A stretch of DNA of 64,000 nucleotides from Limnobacter sp. (GCA_029866125.1 JARWZZ010000004.1:248001-312000), one strand, 5' to 3'. Shown: positions 17,586-27,382, counted from the first letter of the stretch. Program-made: numbers and translations. The notes: generated by a model not told the origin, from the sequence alone.

Positions 17586-19799
17586 TCAATGACTATTGAT
17601 ATTAGGCGGTGATTTCGGCCGAGTAAACACTCGCCCTTTGATTCGAGTCACCCTTTCAACAGTCTCAATTCGTCGCAGACTCATCAACACTTTGGCCAAG
17701 TGTATCCGGTTATGCACTGCAATCGTAAAGTGCAAAATTTTGCGGAAAGGCGTTTCGTCCGACATGTTCAGGTTGGTGATGTTTGCGCCCGAATCGGCCA
17801 AGGTGGCGGTGATCGTGGCCAATGCGCCTTTTTCGTTCATCACCTGCAAATCCACATTCACGTCAAAAGCGCGGGAAATATCCGGGTCCCACTGCACATC
17901 CGTCCATCGCTCGGGCTCTTTGCGGATTTGCTTGCGGGCTGTTTCACACTCATCGGTGTGCACCACCAAACCGCTGCCTTTGCGCACGTAGCCCACAATG
18001 CCGTCGCCGGGAATGGGCATACAACAAGGTGCTCGCTGCACGGCAATACCTTCCCCACCGTGAATCAAAATCGGGGCGCGTTCTTTGTTTTCTGGGGATT
18101 CAAACCGGGTATCGCTGCGGCCCATGGCAATCAGCACGCGCCGCGCCACCACTGGGGCAACCCGTCTACCCGCGCCAATGTCGGCCAGAAGTTCCTCTCG
18201 AGACTCGGCTTGAGAGTCTTTCAACAGCTTGTCCCAAATGGCAGGGCTTAGGCCTTCCAGCTTGATTTCATCTGCTTCAAGGGCTTGATCCAGCAAGCGT
18301 GAGCCCAATCGGACAGTTTCTTCCAAGTTCATGGACTTCAAAAAGTGCCGTATTTCAGACCGTGCCTTGCCCGACCTCACAAAGCCCAGCCAAACCGGGT
18401 TGGGGCGGGAATGCGGTGCGGTAATAATTTCCACCACATCACCGCTTTTCAACACAGTACGCAAAGGCTCGATGACTTGATTGACCCGCGCAGCCACACA
18501 CTGATTACCCACACCGGTGTGCACCGCATATGCAAAGTCCACGACCGTAGCACCGCGGGGCAGGGACATAATTTTACCCGTGGGCGTAAATACATACACC
18601 GCATCTGGGAACAGGTCCACCTTGATGTGTTCCAAAAACTCGGCGGAGTCCCCGGTTTGGCTTTGAATGTCCAACAAACTTTGTAGCAATTGGTGAGTTT
18701 GGGTTTGAATTTGATTCATCTCGCCCGTGCCCTTGTACAACCAGTGGGCTGCTACGCCTTTTTCTGCCACTTGGTGCATTTGTGTGGTGCGTATTTGAAA
18801 CTCAACAGGTGTGCCGTAGGGGCCAATCAGCGTGGTGTGTAGGGATTGATATCCGTTCACTTTGGGTATGGCAATGTAATCCTTGAACTTGCCCGGCACA
18901 GGTTTAAACAATTGGTGCAAATAACCCATGGCCATGTAACAAGTGGGTACATCTTTAACCACCACCCTAAAGCCATACACGTCCAAAACCTGCGAGAAAG
19001 ACAGCCGCTTTTCCACCATCTTCCGGTAAATGCCGTACAGGGCTTTTTCTCGCCCATACACTTGGCATTCCACATTTGCATCTTCTAGGCAGTCTTCAAC
19101 CGCTTCCAGAATTTTACCAACCACCTCGCGCCGGTTGCCTCGGGCTGCCAAAACCGCTTTGTGCAACACATCAAACCTGAAAGGGTTGGCATGGCGGAAG
19201 CTCAGTTCCTGCAGCTCTCTAAAAATCTCGTTCAGGCCCAAGCGGTGCGCAATGGGCGCATAAATTTCCATGGTTTCACGGGCAATTCGTCGCTTTTTGA
19301 CTGGGGTCATGATGTCCAGCGTTCGCATATTGTGCAAACGGTCTGCCAATTTGACCAAAATCACGCGCAAATCCCTGGCCATGGCCAGCAGCATTTTCCG
19401 GAAGTTTTCGGCTTGAGCTTCCTCGCGGGAGGAAAATTCCATTTTGTCCAACTTGGACAAACCATCCACCAACTCAGCCACCTGGGGGCCAAACCGGTGA
19501 ATCAATTCGTCTTTGGTGGCACCGCAGTCTTCCAAAACATCGTGGAGCAGGGCGGCTTGAATGGCTTGGCTGTCCAAGCGCCAAGAGGCGCAAAGCTCAG
19601 CCACGGCAATCGGGTGAGTGATGTAAGGCTCACCTGTTGCGCGGAATTGCCCTAGGTGTGCGTTGTCAGAGAACTTGTACGCATCACGCACGCGTGCGAC
19701 TTCAGCTTCTGGCAAATAATCAGAAACTGAACGCACCAACTGCGTAATTGAAACCACGTCATTTCGACTGGGCTCGGTATGCTCTTTTGCGACTTGCAT
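17586..19799 (-). CDS. spoT: Bifunctional (p)ppGpp synthetase/hydrolase SpoT
   Basis: Long RelA/SpoT homologue. Order: HD hydrolase domain with intact His-Asp in LLHDVLEDCG (about residues 86-95), synthetase domain (YGFRVVVKDVPTCYMAMGYLH onward, about 280-390), TGS (VYVFTPTGKIMSLPRGAT), a conserved CCMPIPGD motif and C-terminal ACT domain (LATITATLADSGANITNLNM). The intact HD site marks the bifunctional SpoT type; a separate relA lies at the right edge. A TTG at 19811 could start a slightly longer form. ATG 19799 is my choice, with GGGAG very close upstream. It follows minE by 45 nt and may be read from the min operon. Confidence 0.93.
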   Translation of the reverse strand: MQVAKEHTEPSRNDVVSITQLVRSVSDYLPEAEVARVRDAYKFSDNAHLGQFRATGEPYITHPIAVAELCASWRLDSQAIQAALLHDVLEDCGATKDELIHRFGPQVAELVDGLSKLDKMEFSSREEAQAENFRKMLLAMARDLRVILVKLADRLHNMRTLDIMTPVKKRRIARETMEIYAPIAHRLGLNEIFRELQELSFRHANPFRFDVLHKAVLAARGNRREVVGKILEAVEDCLEDANVECQVYGREKALYGIYRKMVEKRLSFSQVLDVYGFRVVVKDVPTCYMAMGYLHQLFKPVPGKFKDYIAIPKVNGYQSLHTTLIGPYGTPVEFQIRTTQMHQVAEKGVAAHWLYKGTGEMNQIQTQTHQLLQSLLDIQSQTGDSAEFLEHIKVDLFPDAVYVFTPTGKIMSLPRGATVVDFAYAVHTGVGNQCVAARVNQVIEPLRTVLKSGDVVEIITAPHSRPNPVWLGFVRSGKARSEIRHFLKSMNLEETVRLGSRLLDQALEADEIKLEGLSPAIWDKLLKDSQAESREELLADIGAGRRVAPVVARRVLIAMGRSDTRFESPENKERAPILIHGGEGIAVQRAPCCMPIPGDGIVGYVRKGSGLVVHTDECETARKQIRKEPERWTDVQWDPDISRAFDVNVDLQVMNEKGALATITATLADSGANITNLNMSDETPFRKILHFTIAVHNRIHLAKVLMSLRRIETVERVTRIKGRVFTRPKSPPNINSH

Positions 19800-19844
19800 C
19801 GCTCCCAACAACTAAAGGATCTTTGATTCCCTATTGTGACGGAT

Positions 19845-20099
19845 TTAATCCTGATCAGGCAAGACGATGTTGACTTCCAACATCTCCATATTTCCTTGCT
19901 TTTGCAGGTTGAATTTCACATCATTCGGGTCGATTTTGACGTATTTGGCAATGACTTGCATCAACTCGTCCCTGAGTTGGGGCAAGAAGTCTGGTCCGCT
20001 ACCGCCTATCTTTTCACGTGCAATGATTAAGGATAGTCGCTCTTTCGCAACATTGGCAGATTTTTTCTTCTCGCCAAACAACATTGTGAGTAAAGACAT
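19845..20099 (-). CDS. minE: Cell division topological specificity factor MinE
   Basis: MinE stimulates the MinD ATPase and drives pole-to-pole oscillation that places the septum. The 84-residue product has [29 protein letters not shown], with the anti-MinCD region seen as [12 protein letters not shown]. The dimer region follows ([20 protein letters not shown]). The start at 20099 lies 4 nt after the minD stop, as expected for minDE. Normal length. Confidence 0.96.
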   Translation of the reverse strand: MSLLTMLFGEKKKSANVAKERLSLIIAREKIGGSGPDFLPQLRDELMQVIAKYVKIDPNDVKFNLQKQGNMEMLEVNIVLPDQD

Positions 20100-20103
20100 T
20101 GTC

Positions 20104-20916
20104 TTAGCCTCCAAAAAGTCGTTTGAAAAAGCCTGGCTTATCGTAATCAATGAAGCGTAAAGGCTTGTTCTCACCCAAGAAGCGGGCTACGCAGTCACGG
20201 TAAGCTTCAGCCGCGTCATTGCCTTCCTCGTGCACAACCGGTGTGCCTTGGTTGGAGGATTGCAGCACAGTTTCAGACTCAGGAATGACGCCCAGCAAGG
20301 GAATGCGAAGCAAGTCGGTCACATCGGTGTGGCTTAGCATTTCGCCTTCGTCTGCACGTTTGGCCGAGTAACGGGTAATCAGCAGGTGTTCCTTCACAGG
20401 TTCACCACCGTCGCGCGCACGTTTGGACTTGGCTTGCAAAATGCCAATGATTCGGTCGGAATCTCGAACCGAGGACACTTCGGGGTTGGTTACTACAATC
20501 GCTTCGTCAGCGAATGTAAGTGCCATCACCGCGCCGCGCTCAATACCGGCGGGGCTGTCGCACACAATGTATTCAAAGCCCATTTCGGTCAGGTCTTTGA
20601 TTACTTTTTCAACGCCGTCTTCACTCAGGGCGTCTTTGTCCCGGGTTTGAGAGGCGGGCAAAATGTAAAGCGTGGGGCAATTTTTGTCTTTAATCAAAGC
20701 CTGCTGCAAATTGGCTTCGCCATTGATGACGTTGACCAAGTCGTACACCACACGGCGCTCGCAACCCATGATCAAGTCGAGGTTTCGCAAACCCACGTCA
20801 AAGTCAATAACCACGGTTTTGAAGCCACGCAATGCCAAGCCTGAAGCAAAGCTTGCGCTGGTTGTTGTCTTACCCACGCCACCTTTACCAGAGGTGACCA
20901 CAATCACTTTACTCAC
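20104..20916 (-). CDS. minD: Septum site-determining ATPase MinD
   Basis: Membrane-associated ParA-type ATPase. The 270-residue product has the deviant Walker [14 protein letters not shown] near the N terminus, [22 protein letters not shown] (abbreviated [12 protein letters not shown]), switch region [12 protein letters not shown], and a C-terminal amphipathic membrane-targeting helix ([10 protein letters not shown]). It starts with GTG, 8 nt after a TTAGGAG that overlaps the minC stop. Operon order is minC-minD-minE. Confidence 0.97.
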   Translation of the reverse strand: MSKVIVVTSGKGGVGKTTTSASFASGLALRGFKTVVIDFDVGLRNLDLIMGCERRVVYDLVNVINGEANLQQALIKDKNCPTLYILPASQTRDKDALSEDGVEKVIKDLTEMGFEYIVCDSPAGIERGAVMALTFADEAIVVTNPEVSSVRDSDRIIGILQAKSKRARDGGEPVKEHLLITRYSAKRADEGEMLSHTDVTDLLRIPLLGVIPESETVLQSSNQGTPVVHEEGNDAAEAYRDCVARFLGENKPLRFIDYDKPGFFKRLFGG

Positions 20917-20926
20917 AGATCGACTC

Positions 20927-21736
20927 CTAACGGATATTGATGGATTTCAAGCGTACCTCAGCAGAGGTCTCGCTTTGTTCCAGATAAACCAATGTTGGGT
21001 TGCTACGGAGCCCGTCTGGGTAGTCCGCTTCAAAAGTTAGATAATAACCTGCTATGGACACCAATTCGGGCTCAAAGCAAGTGGATAGAATTCTTGCTCG
21101 TGTGTCGCCTGCGGCACCTGCCAAAGCGCGGCCTCGAAGCACGCCGTAAACATGCACATTGCCGTCAGCAATCACCTCTGCACCTGCAGACACTTGGCCC
21201 ATTACAATTAAATCTGCACCTTGTGCGTAAATGCGTTGACCGCTGCGCACGGATTGGTCCACCACCATTGTTTTGCGCTCTTCTGGCTTATTGGCTAAGT
21301 CAGTGGCTAACTCAGCGGCCGCAGAAGCTTGTTCCGCAATGGGTGCATCTACAGACTCGATTGCAGGTTGCGGCGGTAACTCGGCTTCTTTGGGGGTGTC
21401 TTCGCCCATAGGCAACAGGTTAAATCGAATGCCTAAGTCCTCGGCTTTGTTTTCCCAGGTATTGAATCGGACTTTCAGTTCAACCGGGTTTACGCCGCTT
21501 TTAATCAGAAGGCTCACCACTTTTTTGAGGTTGCCGTCAAAGGATTGGAATTCTTCTTCAGTCCATTCTGAAAAATCCAACACAGTCGGCTCGCCAAAGT
21601 ACACGCCACCGGAGCCTTTGAGGCGTCGATTTAAGTCCTCAAGCAAAACGGCCTCTTTGGCGGGTTTTACATGAATGGAAAGCGCCTTGATGGTCGCAAA
21701 TTTGAAATCAATGAGATGAGAGGTTGCAGTATTCAA
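20927..21736 (-). CDS. minC: Septum formation inhibitor MinC
   Basis: MinC inhibits FtsZ polymerisation away from midcell. The 269-residue product has an N-terminal MinC_N domain ([13 protein letters not shown] to about residue 105) and a Pro/Ala/Glu-rich linker of about 45 residues. The C-terminal beta-helix domain follows ([53 protein letters not shown]). First gene of minCDE. The operon sits between the rpoZ terminator and spoT, where many relatives have rpoZ directly followed by spoT. Confidence 0.95.
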   Translation of the reverse strand: MNTATSHLIDFKFATIKALSIHVKPAKEAVLLEDLNRRLKGSGGVYFGEPTVLDFSEWTEEEFQSFDGNLKKVVSLLIKSGVNPVELKVRFNTWENKAEDLGIRFNLLPMGEDTPKEAELPPQPAIESVDAPIAEQASAAAELATDLANKPEERKTMVVDQSVRSGQRIYAQGADLIVMGQVSAGAEVIADGNVHVYGVLRGRALAGAAGDTRARILSTCFEPELVSIAGYYLTFEADYPDGLRSNPTLVYLEQSETSAEVRLKSINIR

Positions 21737-21811
21737 GCTTTGAAATCTACAAATGGGTTCGGGGGGATGCTGGAGCCGAAGTAAAACACAAACTCAGGGC
21801 GGGTTACAAAC

Positions 21812-21843
21812 AAAGCCCGAGCCCAGTTCGGGTCTCGGGCTTT
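21812..21843 (-). terminator. Strong hairpin terminator after rpoZ
   Basis: AAAGCCCGAG (21812-21821) and CTCGGGCTTT (21834-21843) form a perfect 10-bp stem. Inner CCC/GGG pairing extends it. Read on the minus strand it follows the rpoZ stop by 24 nt and ends in a T-rich stretch (TTTGTTTG). It separates gmk-rpoZ from minCDE. Confidence 0.85.
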
Positions 21844-21867
21844 GCGTTGAAAGCAAATTGCCTTAAA

Positions 21868-22074
21868 TCACATGGGTACGCGTTTAAGCATTTCAATGCC
21901 AATGTGGCCTGCAGCCATTTCGCGCAGCGCAATCACAGTGGGCTTGTCTTTGCCAGCGTCCACTTTGGGTGTATGGCCTTGGGCCAACATGCGGGCTCTG
22001 TAAGTGGCACACAGTGCCAACTCAAAACGGTTAGGAATGCGTTTCAAACAATCTTCAACTGTGATGCGAGCCAT
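21868..22074 (-). CDS. rpoZ: RNA polymerase omega subunit RpoZ
   Basis: Small subunit that helps assemble RNA polymerase. The 68-residue product starts [21 protein letters not shown] and contains [16 protein letters not shown], matching omega of betaproteobacteria in length and sequence. A GAAGGAAG site precedes the start. It lies 15 nt after gmk in the same operon. Confidence 0.95.
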   Translation of the reverse strand: MARITVEDCLKRIPNRFELALCATYRARMLAQGHTPKVDAGKDKPTVIALREMAAGHIGIEMLKRVPM

Positions 22075-22089
22075 CTGACTTCCTTCAAA

Positions 22090-22743
22090 TTACAAACCAA
22101 GATCTTTAAGTTGGGCCCCGTGGCGCGCCATTTGTTGATTCAAGCGGCAGCGGGAGGCCAATATGACAGATTTTAACTCCAAGCTGGCTTGGGTAAAATC
22201 ATCGTTAAGGATAACATAATCGAAGCGCTTGGCCTGCTCTAATTCCAGCTGGGCGGCTCCCATTCTTCGCTGGATCACTTCCTCGCTGTCGGTTCCCCGG
22301 CCCCGCAGGCGGCTTTCTAGTTCGGCCATGCTGGGCGGTAAAATAAAAATAGACACCACATTGGGCACCCTGCGGACCACTTGTTCGGCGCCTTGCCAGT
22401 CAATTTCCAGCAAAACGTCTTTGTCGACCGCCATTTGGGCTTCTACAAACGACCGGGATGTGCCGTAATAATTGCCATGCACATGGGCCCATTCCAAAAA
22501 ACCGTCATGTTCGCGAATGGCATTGAATTCTTCTTCGCTGATGAAGTGGTAGTCCTTCCCGTCAACCTCACCGGGCCTGGGTTTGCGGGTGGTGTTGGAA
22601 ATGGACAGGCCGATGCCTTCCACTTCAGTGAGCAAATTCTTAACCAGTGAAGATTTTCCAGCCCCTGAAGGGGCACTCACAATAAACAAGCTACCGGAAT
22701 AGTGGTTGTTGTGTTGGTGATGGTGGGGCGAGGTTTTACTCAT
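22090..22743 (-). CDS. gmk: Guanylate kinase
   Basis: Phosphorylates GMP to GDP with ATP. The 217-residue product has the P-loop SAPSGAGKSSL (about residues 24-34), the GMP-binding stretch SISNTTRKPRPGEVDGKDYHF (abbreviated NTTRKPRPGEVDGKDYHF) and VDGKDYHFISEEEF. An extra His-rich N terminus (HHHQHNNH) precedes the core and has no obvious role. No clear ribosome site is seen before the ATG at 22743; a later start is possible but none is better. gmk-rpoZ is the normal pair. Confidence 0.95.
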   Translation of the reverse strand: MSKTSPHHHQHNNHYSGSLFIVSAPSGAGKSSLVKNLLTEVEGIGLSISNTTRKPRPGEVDGKDYHFISEEEFNAIREHDGFLEWAHVHGNYYGTSRSFVEAQMAVDKDVLLEIDWQGAEQVVRRVPNVVSIFILPPSMAELESRLRGRGTDSEEVIQRRMGAAQLELEQAKRFDYVILNDDFTQASLELKSVILASRCRLNQQMARHGAQLKDLGL

Positions 22744-22866
22744 TGATCGAGCTTCACAGGGCTTCTCTAAGCCTTTATTTTAATTCCGCTTTGTCGCATT
22801 CATTCCCCCAGTTGGGAAAACTGCCTTGTTTTTGTCCGCCTTGTTTAGCCAGGGGTGATCTTCAAT

Positions 22867-23610
22867 TCAACGGACTCGTATCAAAACAGTGGTGCGCCCA
22901 TCAGTGGCCGGTGGGGAGCAATGGATAAGCGCAGGCACACTTTTGTTGGCTATTTCTCGAGTTGCCATCAGCAAAAATGTACCTGGGGCTGCCTCATGTA
23001 CATGCTTTTCCAGTTCTCGCTGGGGGACTAAACGTACGGCAGATATATCGCCGGGGCGGTCGCTCATCATAAACAGTGACTTCGATTTATTTGAGGGGAC
23101 AAATAATGTTCCTCGCCCTTCCAGTGTTGATAACACCACCAATTTGTTTGCACGGTCTATGTGCCAACTTTCTGGGGCTGAGTCGGGTTTGGGTTGCCTG
23201 AGTTCAAACTGTTGCGCTTTAAGCGGCTTTTGTTCCATGTCTGGCCTTAGTTCATTGAACACTTTGGCCAATGAGTCGGTCACTTTGGGCTCAAACTGGG
23301 CTGAACCAGCATCTTTGTGGGGCACCCCACCGTTGGGTGCTGGAGTCCAAGCTATCGATGCGTCGTTCCTAATTTGATTAAGATATTGCCGACTTATATC
23401 GCTCATGGCAACGACGCTAAACCCTCGAGATTTAATGTCCTTTGCCACTTTAGACACTTGGCTTTTACTGAGGACCAACTCATCGAAAGGTGAGCTGGCC
23501 TCTGTGGAGTTGGCTTCTGAGTGGGTTACCGAGTTTGTAATCCAGCTTCCAATTCTTGAGATGAAATTAGTCAATTGCGTGAGTCCACAGTAGGTCAACA
23601 GCAAGCCCAT
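22867..23610 (-). CDS. Hypothetical protein, C-terminal half DUF1826-like
   Basis: I do not recognise the full 247-residue protein. Its C-terminal part resembles DUF1826 and the cupin-like fold of 2-oxoglutarate oxygenases. It has SWHIDRANKLVVLSTLEGRGTLFV (abbreviated WHIDRANKLVVLSTLEG), then AAPGTFLLMA and a final ALIHCSPP-TDGRTTVLIRV. The N terminus is weakly hydrophobic but is not a clear signal peptide; a Ser/Thr-rich stretch follows. It stands between yicC and gmk, which are commonly adjacent in relatives, so it looks like an insertion. Ribosome site AAGG is weak. Function unknown. Confidence 0.6.
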   Translation of the reverse strand: MGLLLTYCGLTQLTNFISRIGSWITNSVTHSEANSTEASSPFDELVLSKSQVSKVAKDIKSRGFSVVAMSDISRQYLNQIRNDASIAWTPAPNGGVPHKDAGSAQFEPKVTDSLAKVFNELRPDMEQKPLKAQQFELRQPKPDSAPESWHIDRANKLVVLSTLEGRGTLFVPSNKSKSLFMMSDRPGDISAVRLVPQRELEKHVHEAAPGTFLLMATREIANKSVPALIHCSPPATDGRTTVLIRVR

Positions 23611-23697
23611 AAGGCCTTGCTATTTATGTGGCACCGCAATTGCGGAAGTTCCTAAATTTACATTTTTGCTATTTGGCGTAATTAAGAGGCATATAAA

Positions 23698-23721
23698 GAT
23701 GCCTATAAAGATGCCTATAAC
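23698..23721. repeat. Tandem 12-bp repeat GATGCCTATAAM
   Basis: Two copies (23698-23709, 23710-23721) with a degenerate third to the left (GGCATATAAA, 23688-23697). It lies between the yicC stop and the start of the hypothetical gene. Confidence 0.7.
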
Positions 23722-23735
23722 TCATTCCAAATTTC

Positions 23736-24635
23736 TTACTCTAGATTCTGAACCTGCTCTCTAAACTGCTCAATCAGCACCTTCAGGTCAATTGAAGCTT
23801 GGGTTTGGCCGTAGGAGTGCGCTTTGGATCCCAATGTATTGGCCTCCCGATTCAATTCTTGGGTAATAAAATCCAAGCGCTTGCCAACCACGCCGCCTTT
23901 CTTGAAAATTCGGCGAATTTCAGTGAAGTGGGTGTTCAAACGGTCGATTTCTTCGCGAATGTCGATGCGCACGCTGTGCAAAGTCACCTCGTGGCGCACA
24001 CGCTCTTCAATGTCTGCAATGGTCAAGTTGCCTGCCTTGTCTTGCATCACCTTGTCGAATGACTCTGTCATTCGTTCGCGGATTTTCTGCTCATATGCCT
24101 CTAGGAACATCGGAATTTGCGGTTCCAAGTCCTTCACGATTTGGACCATGCCTTCGATTTTCTCGGCCAGCACATTCTTAAGCTGCTCACCTTCACGTTG
24201 GCGCGAGGCAATCAGTGAAGCAAGCGCTTCCTCCATCAATTCCGCCAATGCGGCTTGCAGTTCATCGTTGCTGAGGCTGTTGTCTTCAACCACGCCGGGC
24301 CAGTTCAGAATGTCGGTGGTGCGAAAGTGCTGCACCTGTGGCATAGCCAGCTGGATTTGAGCTTCCAAATCAGCCAGTTTACGCACCAGTTCAATGTCCA
24401 CCTTGGGTACTGACTTACCCCCATCATTGCGGCCCCATGACAAACGGCATTCCACCTTGCCGCGCGACAATGCTGCGTTGATCTTTTCCCTGAACAAGGG
24501 CTCAGCCATGCGCAGGTCGTCATTCATACGGAATTGTAAATCCAGGAATCGGGAGTTCACGCTGCGAATTTCCAGGGTCAACAGGCCGCAGCGGGTTTGC
24601 TTTTGCACATGGGCGTAGCCAGTCATGCTGAACAT
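23736..24635 (-). CDS. yicC: YicC-family endoribonuclease
   Basis: Conserved stress-induced protein; E. coli YicC is reported to act as an endoribonuclease. The product has the family start MFSMTGYAHV, then EIRSVNSRFLDLQFRMNDDL, and the C-terminal signature KRLDFITQELNREANTLGSKA (abbreviated RLDFITQELNREANTLGS). I start it at 24635 because family members begin (I/F)xSMTGYA. A 12-residue longer form from 24671 is possible. It is divergent from dinB. Confidence 0.93.
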   Translation of the reverse strand: MFSMTGYAHVQKQTRCGLLTLEIRSVNSRFLDLQFRMNDDLRMAEPLFREKINAALSRGKVECRLSWGRNDGGKSVPKVDIELVRKLADLEAQIQLAMPQVQHFRTTDILNWPGVVEDNSLSNDELQAALAELMEEALASLIASRQREGEQLKNVLAEKIEGMVQIVKDLEPQIPMFLEAYEQKIRERMTESFDKVMQDKAGNLTIADIEERVRHEVTLHSVRIDIREEIDRLNTHFTEIRRIFKKGGVVGKRLDFITQELNREANTLGSKAHSYGQTQASIDLKVLIEQFREQVQNLE

Positions 24636-24742
24636 GCTACTTGGTGAATTGTTGCTTGCGTTGCTGCTCATCTGTTGAATGCCTTGAATGGTTGATTTGG
24701 CGATTATACTGGCAGAAGAGCTTGCCCCATAAATCCGGACTC

Positions 24743-25894
24743 ATGAAAATCATTGCTCACTTGGACATGGATGCCTTCTTTGCCACTGCAGAGTTGATTC
24801 GTGACCCGCGCTTACAAGGCCTTCCGGTCGCGGTGGGAGGGCGCAGCAACATTGAGCCCTTAGCCGGCAATGAATTTCCAGTTTTGTCGCAATACACGGG
24901 CAGGGGGGTGCTAACCACTGCCAATTATGAAGCCCGCAAGCTGGGCCTGCATTCAGCCATGCCCACCATGAAAGCCGCCAAACTAGCGCCCCACGCCATA
25001 TTGTTGCCGGCAGATTTTGAATGGTACAAACATTTGTCGCGCTGTTTTAAAACAGCAGTGAGGGATGTTGTGCCTTGGGTGGAAGACCGTGGGGTGGATG
25101 AAATCTATATCGACCTGAGCGAGGCATCCGAGGGTAATTTTGATCAAGCAGTTGATATTTCCCGCCGCTTGAAAATTGCTGTAACCCAAGCCACGGGTGG
25201 AATGACCTGCTCGATTGGTCTTTCAGCCAATAAAATGACTTCCAAAATTTGTTCAGACCTGCAAAAGCCAGATGGGCTGAGTGTGGTGCGTCCAGAGCAG
25301 TTCCAATCCATCATTTGGCCACTGCCTGTGGGCAAAATCAATGGCGTAGGGCCCAAAGCCCGCGAAAAACTGCTGCAAATGAATGTTCAAACCGTGGCCG
25401 AACTGGCAGCCTGTGATCGCACAACTTTGATTGACCGATTTGGACAAAGTTATGGTGCGTGGCTGCATGATTGTGCGTGGGGCATTGACAACCGCGAGTT
25501 GAGTTATGAATCCGACCCCAAATCCATGAGCCGAGAAACCACCTTCGAGAAAGACATGCATGTGCTCAGGGACCGCACCGATTTAACCGCGGTGCTGACC
25601 CGCTTGACCAACCGTCTTGCTGAAGATTTGCACCGCAGGGAGCTCAAAGCCCGCACAATTGGCATCAAGGTGCGGTTTGGAAATTTCAAATCGCTCACCC
25701 GTGATCACACCGTCCAAATGCCAATCGCTGATTCCAGCGACCTGTTAGAAACCGCCCGTTTGTGCTTGAAAAAGGTACCTTTTACCCGCACAGGCATGCA
25801 ATCGTCCATCCGCTTGCTTGGGGTGAAGGCCTCCGGCTTTGGCGAGCATTCCCCCGAGCCAGACAACCCCCAATTGTCGTTGTTCGAGGCCTGA
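24743..25894 (+). CDS. dinB: DNA polymerase IV (DinB)
   Basis: Y-family translesion polymerase. The 383-residue product begins MKIIAHLDMDAFFATAE, with metal-binding Asp in the first motif. It has a second acidic site in DRGVDEIYID, YEARKLGLHSAMP and SIGLSANKMTSKICSDLQKP. An HhH region (INGVGPKAREKLL) and a little-finger domain follow. The C terminus DNPQLSLFEA contains a beta-clamp binding motif. Upstream in-frame Met at 24641 is rejected because the family starts at the DMDAFF region. I see no clear LexA box in the short divergent gap to yicC. Confidence 0.93.
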   Translation: MKIIAHLDMDAFFATAELIRDPRLQGLPVAVGGRSNIEPLAGNEFPVLSQYTGRGVLTTANYEARKLGLHSAMPTMKAAKLAPHAILLPADFEWYKHLSRCFKTAVRDVVPWVEDRGVDEIYIDLSEASEGNFDQAVDISRRLKIAVTQATGGMTCSIGLSANKMTSKICSDLQKPDGLSVVRPEQFQSIIWPLPVGKINGVGPKAREKLLQMNVQTVAELAACDRTTLIDRFGQSYGAWLHDCAWGIDNRELSYESDPKSMSRETTFEKDMHVLRDRTDLTAVLTRLTNRLAEDLHRRELKARTIGIKVRFGNFKSLTRDHTVQMPIADSSDLLETARLCLKKVPFTRTGMQSSIRLLGVKASGFGEHSPEPDNPQLSLFEA

Positions 25895-25943
25895 ATGTGG
25901 TACCTTCGGGTCTTCGTTTTGATCCCATTTTCAGCAGGTTTTC

Positions 25944-26693
25944 ATGTCCAATACCCCCTCTACCTCCGCCCGTCCAGATGGTCGTTCTGCCAACGCCTTG
26001 CGCCCCATTCGTATTGAGCGCAATTTCACCAAACATGCTGAAGGTTCAGTCATGGTGCGTTTTGGCGACACTCATGTGTTGTGTACCTGTTCCGTTGAAG
26101 ACAAAGTGCCTGGCTTTTTAAAGGGTAAAAATCAAGGTTGGTTGACTGCTGAATATGGCATGTTGCCCCGTTCCACCCACACCCGCATGGACCGCGAGGC
26201 CGCCAAGGGCAAGCAAAGCGGCCGCACCCAAGAAATTCAACGCCTGATTGGCCGTGCCCTGCGTGCTGCGGTTGATTTGAACAAGTTGGGTGAGCGCACC
26301 TTAAAAATCGATTGCGACGTGATTCAAGCCGATGGCGGTACACGCACTGCCTCTATTACAGGTGCCATGGTGGCTGTGGCTGATGCGGTGGGCAAATTGG
26401 TGGCTTCCGGTGCATTGACTGAAAGCCCAATTGTGCAGTTTGTGGCTGCGGTGTCAGTGGGTGTGGTCAACGGCCAGGTGGTGCTGGATTTGAATTACGA
26501 CGAGGACTCCAATTGCGAAACCGACTTGAACGTGGTGATGACTGAAACCGCAGGTTTTGTGGAAGTGCAGGGCACGGCTGAAGGCTTGGCCTTTAGCCGC
26601 GAAGAACTCGGCGGCATGTTGGATTGCGCAACTGCGGGCATTGCCGAATTGGTTCAAATGCAGAAAGCTGCGTTGAAAAACGCTGCGGCTTAA
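25944..26693 (+). CDS. rph: Ribonuclease PH
   Basis: Phosphorolytic 3'-5' exoribonuclease that trims tRNA 3' ends. The 249-residue product has [19 protein letters not shown] (motif near residue 9), the phosphate-binding stretch [10 protein letters not shown] and CDVIQADGG, and [12 protein letters not shown]. The length is normal. It begins a rph-rdgB-hemW operon that is common in betaproteobacteria. A weak ribosome site (CAGG) precedes ATG. Confidence 0.96.
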   Translation: MSNTPSTSARPDGRSANALRPIRIERNFTKHAEGSVMVRFGDTHVLCTCSVEDKVPGFLKGKNQGWLTAEYGMLPRSTHTRMDREAAKGKQSGRTQEIQRLIGRALRAAVDLNKLGERTLKIDCDVIQADGGTRTASITGAMVAVADAVGKLVASGALTESPIVQFVAAVSVGVVNGQVVLDLNYDEDSNCETDLNVVMTETAGFVEVQGTAEGLAFSREELGGMLDCATAGIAELVQMQKAALKNAAA

Positions 26694-26701
26694 TTGCTTG
26701 G

Positions 26702-27382
26702 GTGACCGAATTGCTTAATCACACAAACACCCCCGCCCGCTGGGTATTGGCCAGTGGCAACAAAGGCAAGTTGAAGGAATTCTCCGATTTGTTTGCACCC
26801 ATGGGCATTGACTGGGTGCCACAAGGTGACTTGGGTGTGCCCGAGGTTGAAGAGCCTTTCCACACCTTCATAGAAAACGCATTGGCCAAAGCCCGCCATG
26901 CCAGCCAGCACACCGGCTTACCTGCCTTGGCAGATGATTCTGGTTTGTGCGTGCCCGCCTTGATGGGCGCGCCGGGTGTGAAGTCTGCCCGCTATGCCAC
27001 CTTGTTTGGGCGCGAAAAATCAGATGCAAACAACAATGCTGCCCTGATTGAGCAGCTTCAAAACTTGGAGAGGGGGGCAACAAGCCCGCAAGCGAATTCC
27101 CGTCGGGCTTACTTTGTTTGTGCCATGGTTTGGGTTTCGCATGCCGATGACCCAACACCTACGGTTGCCCAAAAAATGTGGTTCGGCGAGGTTTTGGACG
27201 CCCCTAGAGGCGAGCATGGTTTCGGTTACGACCCGCATTTTTGGGTGCCGCAGTATCAACAAACTGCAGCAGAAATGCCGCGGGACTTGAAAAACCAGAT
27301 CAGCCATCGAGCCCAAGCCACACAAGCACTATTGACAGAGCTGCGTGGGCGTTTGAATTTGCAGGGCGACAAATCACAATGA
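26702..27382 (+). CDS. rdgB: dITP/XTP pyrophosphatase (RdgB/HAM1)
   Basis: Cleaves non-canonical purine nucleoside triphosphates (dITP, XTP) to monophosphates. The family motif SGNKGKLKEF is near the N terminus. ADDSGLCVPALMGAPGVKSARYA and FGYDPHF follow, ending with SHRAQA. An ATG at 26624 lies inside rph and gives an unrelated extension. I therefore take GTG 26702, 8 nt after the rph stop, giving 226 residues, though no strong ribosome site is visible. The end overlaps hemW by ATGA. Confidence 0.9.
   Translation: MTELLNHTNTPARWVLASGNKGKLKEFSDLFAPMGIDWVPQGDLGVPEVEEPFHTFIENALAKARHASQHTGLPALADDSGLCVPALMGAPGVKSARYATLFGREKSDANNNAALIEQLQNLERGATSPQANSRRAYFVCAMVWVSHADDPTPTVAQKMWFGEVLDAPRGEHGFGYDPHFWVPQYQQTAAEMPRDLKNQISHRAQATQALLTELRGRLNLQGDKSQ

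Noticed and set aside
23629..23643. TGGCAC-N5-TTGC, an apparent sigma-54 promoter on the plus strand
   Set aside because: It points into the antisense of yicC with no plus-strand gene for about 1.1 kb; neither neighbour on the minus strand can use it.
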